Source of the DNA: Candidatus Kuenenia stuttgartensis
GTDB taxonomy: Bacteria; Planctomycetota; Planctomycetia; Gemmatales; Gemmataceae
Length of the DNA: 64,000 nt
Direction of reading: 5' to 3'
Assembly: GCA_945875585.1 (NCBI GenBank)
Contig: CAMCLK010000006.1
Span: forward strand, 1 to 64,000
Part shown: positions 63,267-64,000 of the stretch, piece after piece
Layout of the letters: the number at the start of each line of letters is the position of its first letter
How positions within the stretch are numbered: the stretch's first letter is position 1
Position numbers and translations under genes: made by a program
The notes under the pieces: model-generated
What the model saw: only the letters and a program-made list of their open reading frames with translations
Told to the model about the DNA's origin: nothing
Database searches by the model: none

Positions 63267-64000
63267 GGAGCCTTGGTTGGCAATTGGTTGAATGGCTCCG
63301 GATCGTACGGGTCCGCTGGTTTTGGCATTGGCGTTGGAACAGGCTTGGTTGATGAATCGGGCATTGGCATAGGAGTCGCTGGTGCAGCAGCAGGCACGAC
63401 TGGATTTTGTTTCGCTTCCGCGAATTTGCTTTCCCCCGGACGCGACTCCACTGCTTTGACATCTGCTTGCTGAATTTCAGGTGCCAATGGACGAACGATT
63501 GGTTTTTTGGTTTCCGCTGCAAATCCAACTGGCAGCAAACCGGGTTCAGTTGGCCTTGTTACAGCGTATTCTTCAGCCACCAGCCGAACCCAATCTTCCA
63601 GTTGCTTGTAAGGTTCCGACTGACGGCCTTTTAGGGCGGGCTGTGATTGTCCACCATGAATGGAAACGCTTTTGACTAGAAGCGGGCTGGACAGTGGCGA
63701 TGTAGGGCTGACATATGCCACAACAGCAGCAATGTTCGCTTGCAGAGCCTTTCGGTTTCCCATTCCAGCGCCATAGGAGCGCGTCAGACGGAAATTTCCA
63801 CCACGATCGGCAGCATGACACGAAGCACATGCATTCATTAGAATGGGCTGAATGCGGTGATTGTAGAAGCTTAGTGTGTCTGTTGTAAGCTGGACTGGAC
63901 TGGCTCCTGGTTCGTCACCCGATGGTGCTGTTTTGGCAACCGGCGTTGTATTATCGCGTGTTTCTAAGTGTTTAACGAGACGTTGGGTAGTTCCGTGGTC
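63263..64000 (-). CDS. CxxCH-motif (planctomycete cytochrome-like) protein, 5' end outside window
   Basis: The frame is open through the right edge, so 245 C-terminal residues are visible; the ATG at 63838 is internal. Upstream of it the frame reads a low-complexity linker and then LTTDTLSFYNHRIQPILMNA, leading into CASCHAADRGGNF, a cytochrome-type motif placed as in PSCyt1 domains ('F..I.PIL...C..CH'). SPLLVKSVSIHGGQSQPALK and LEDWVRLVAEEY finish that domain. The last 90 residues are rich in Pro, Lys, Glu and Ala (PAAAPATPMPMPDSSTKPVP) and probably disordered. It is followed by the GT87-like gene with a four-base overlap. Full length and any signal peptide cannot be judged. Confidence 0.8.
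   Translation of the reverse strand, partial: DHGTTQRLVKHLETRDNTTPVAKTAPSGDEPGASPVQLTTDTLSFYNHRIQPILMNACASCHAADRGGNFRLTRSYGAGMGNRKALQANIAAVVAYVSPTSPLSSPLLVKSVSIHGGQSQPALKGRQSEPYKQLEDWVRLVAEEYAVTRPTEPGLLPVGFAAETKKPIVRPLAPEIQQADVKAVESRPGESKFAEAKQNPVVPAAAPATPMPMPDSSTKPVPTPMPKPADPYDPEPFNQLPTKAP

Overview
The window looks like a chromosomal segment of a planctomycete, most likely a Gemmata-type member of the Planctomycetota. Three things point there: many secreted planctomycete cytochrome/sulfatase-like families (DUF1501, DUF1549/DUF1553, DUF1552, DUF1587/1592/1588/1585), a giant surface protein whose N-terminus carries a planctomycete LEPR/LEDR-like motif (LAVEQFESREMPA), and an exosortase. No rRNA, tRNA, CRISPR array, transposase or phage gene was seen. 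Assignments come from reading motifs, not from searches.

Layout. 1-1932: RNase R, running off the left edge. 1954-5555: first DUF1501 plus cytochrome-like DUF1549/1553 pair. 5747-6094: small secreted lysine-rich protein with a clear terminator. 6336-10267: leftward HAD phosphatase, exosortase/EpsI and TPR genes. 10307-11278: NYN-domain (YacP-like) nuclease. 11355-15457: compact rightward cluster of a HemN/HemW-like radical SAM protein, a GcvH-like lipoyl-carrier protein, a two-cluster ferredoxin protein and a second radical SAM protein. This is the best candidate for an undescribed pathway. 15465-17980: HEAT-repeat protein divergent from a degenerate protein kinase.

18061-36794 is almost entirely leftward and holds four more cytochrome/sulfatase-like pairs. 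Two are of the DUF1592+DUF1552 type in DUF1592-first order, one is of the same type in reversed order, and one is DUF1549/1553+DUF1501. The last two pairs appear to form one operon ending in a secreted heavy-metal-associated (HMA) domain protein. In each pair the sulfatase-like member has a Tat-type twin-arginine N-terminus, while the CxxCH member has a Sec-type leader or only a short hydrophobic leader. This fits cytochrome c assembly outside the cytoplasm and a partner folded before export.

36795-37236 is a hairpin-rich non-coding stretch. It is followed by an enolase-superfamily dipeptide-epimerase-like gene overlapping an alpha/beta hydrolase gene. 39461-61708 is a single 7415-residue open frame: a giant modular surface protein with Ig-like, LamG-like, PA14, ten BLIP-II-like WG repeats, beta-helix, near-identical 303-bp tandem repeats, more Ig-like units, about eleven PPC domains and a C-terminal hydrophobic segment with a basic tail. 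The right end carries a DUF486 membrane protein, a GT87-like glycosyltransferase and a CxxCH protein that runs off the right edge, all leftward.
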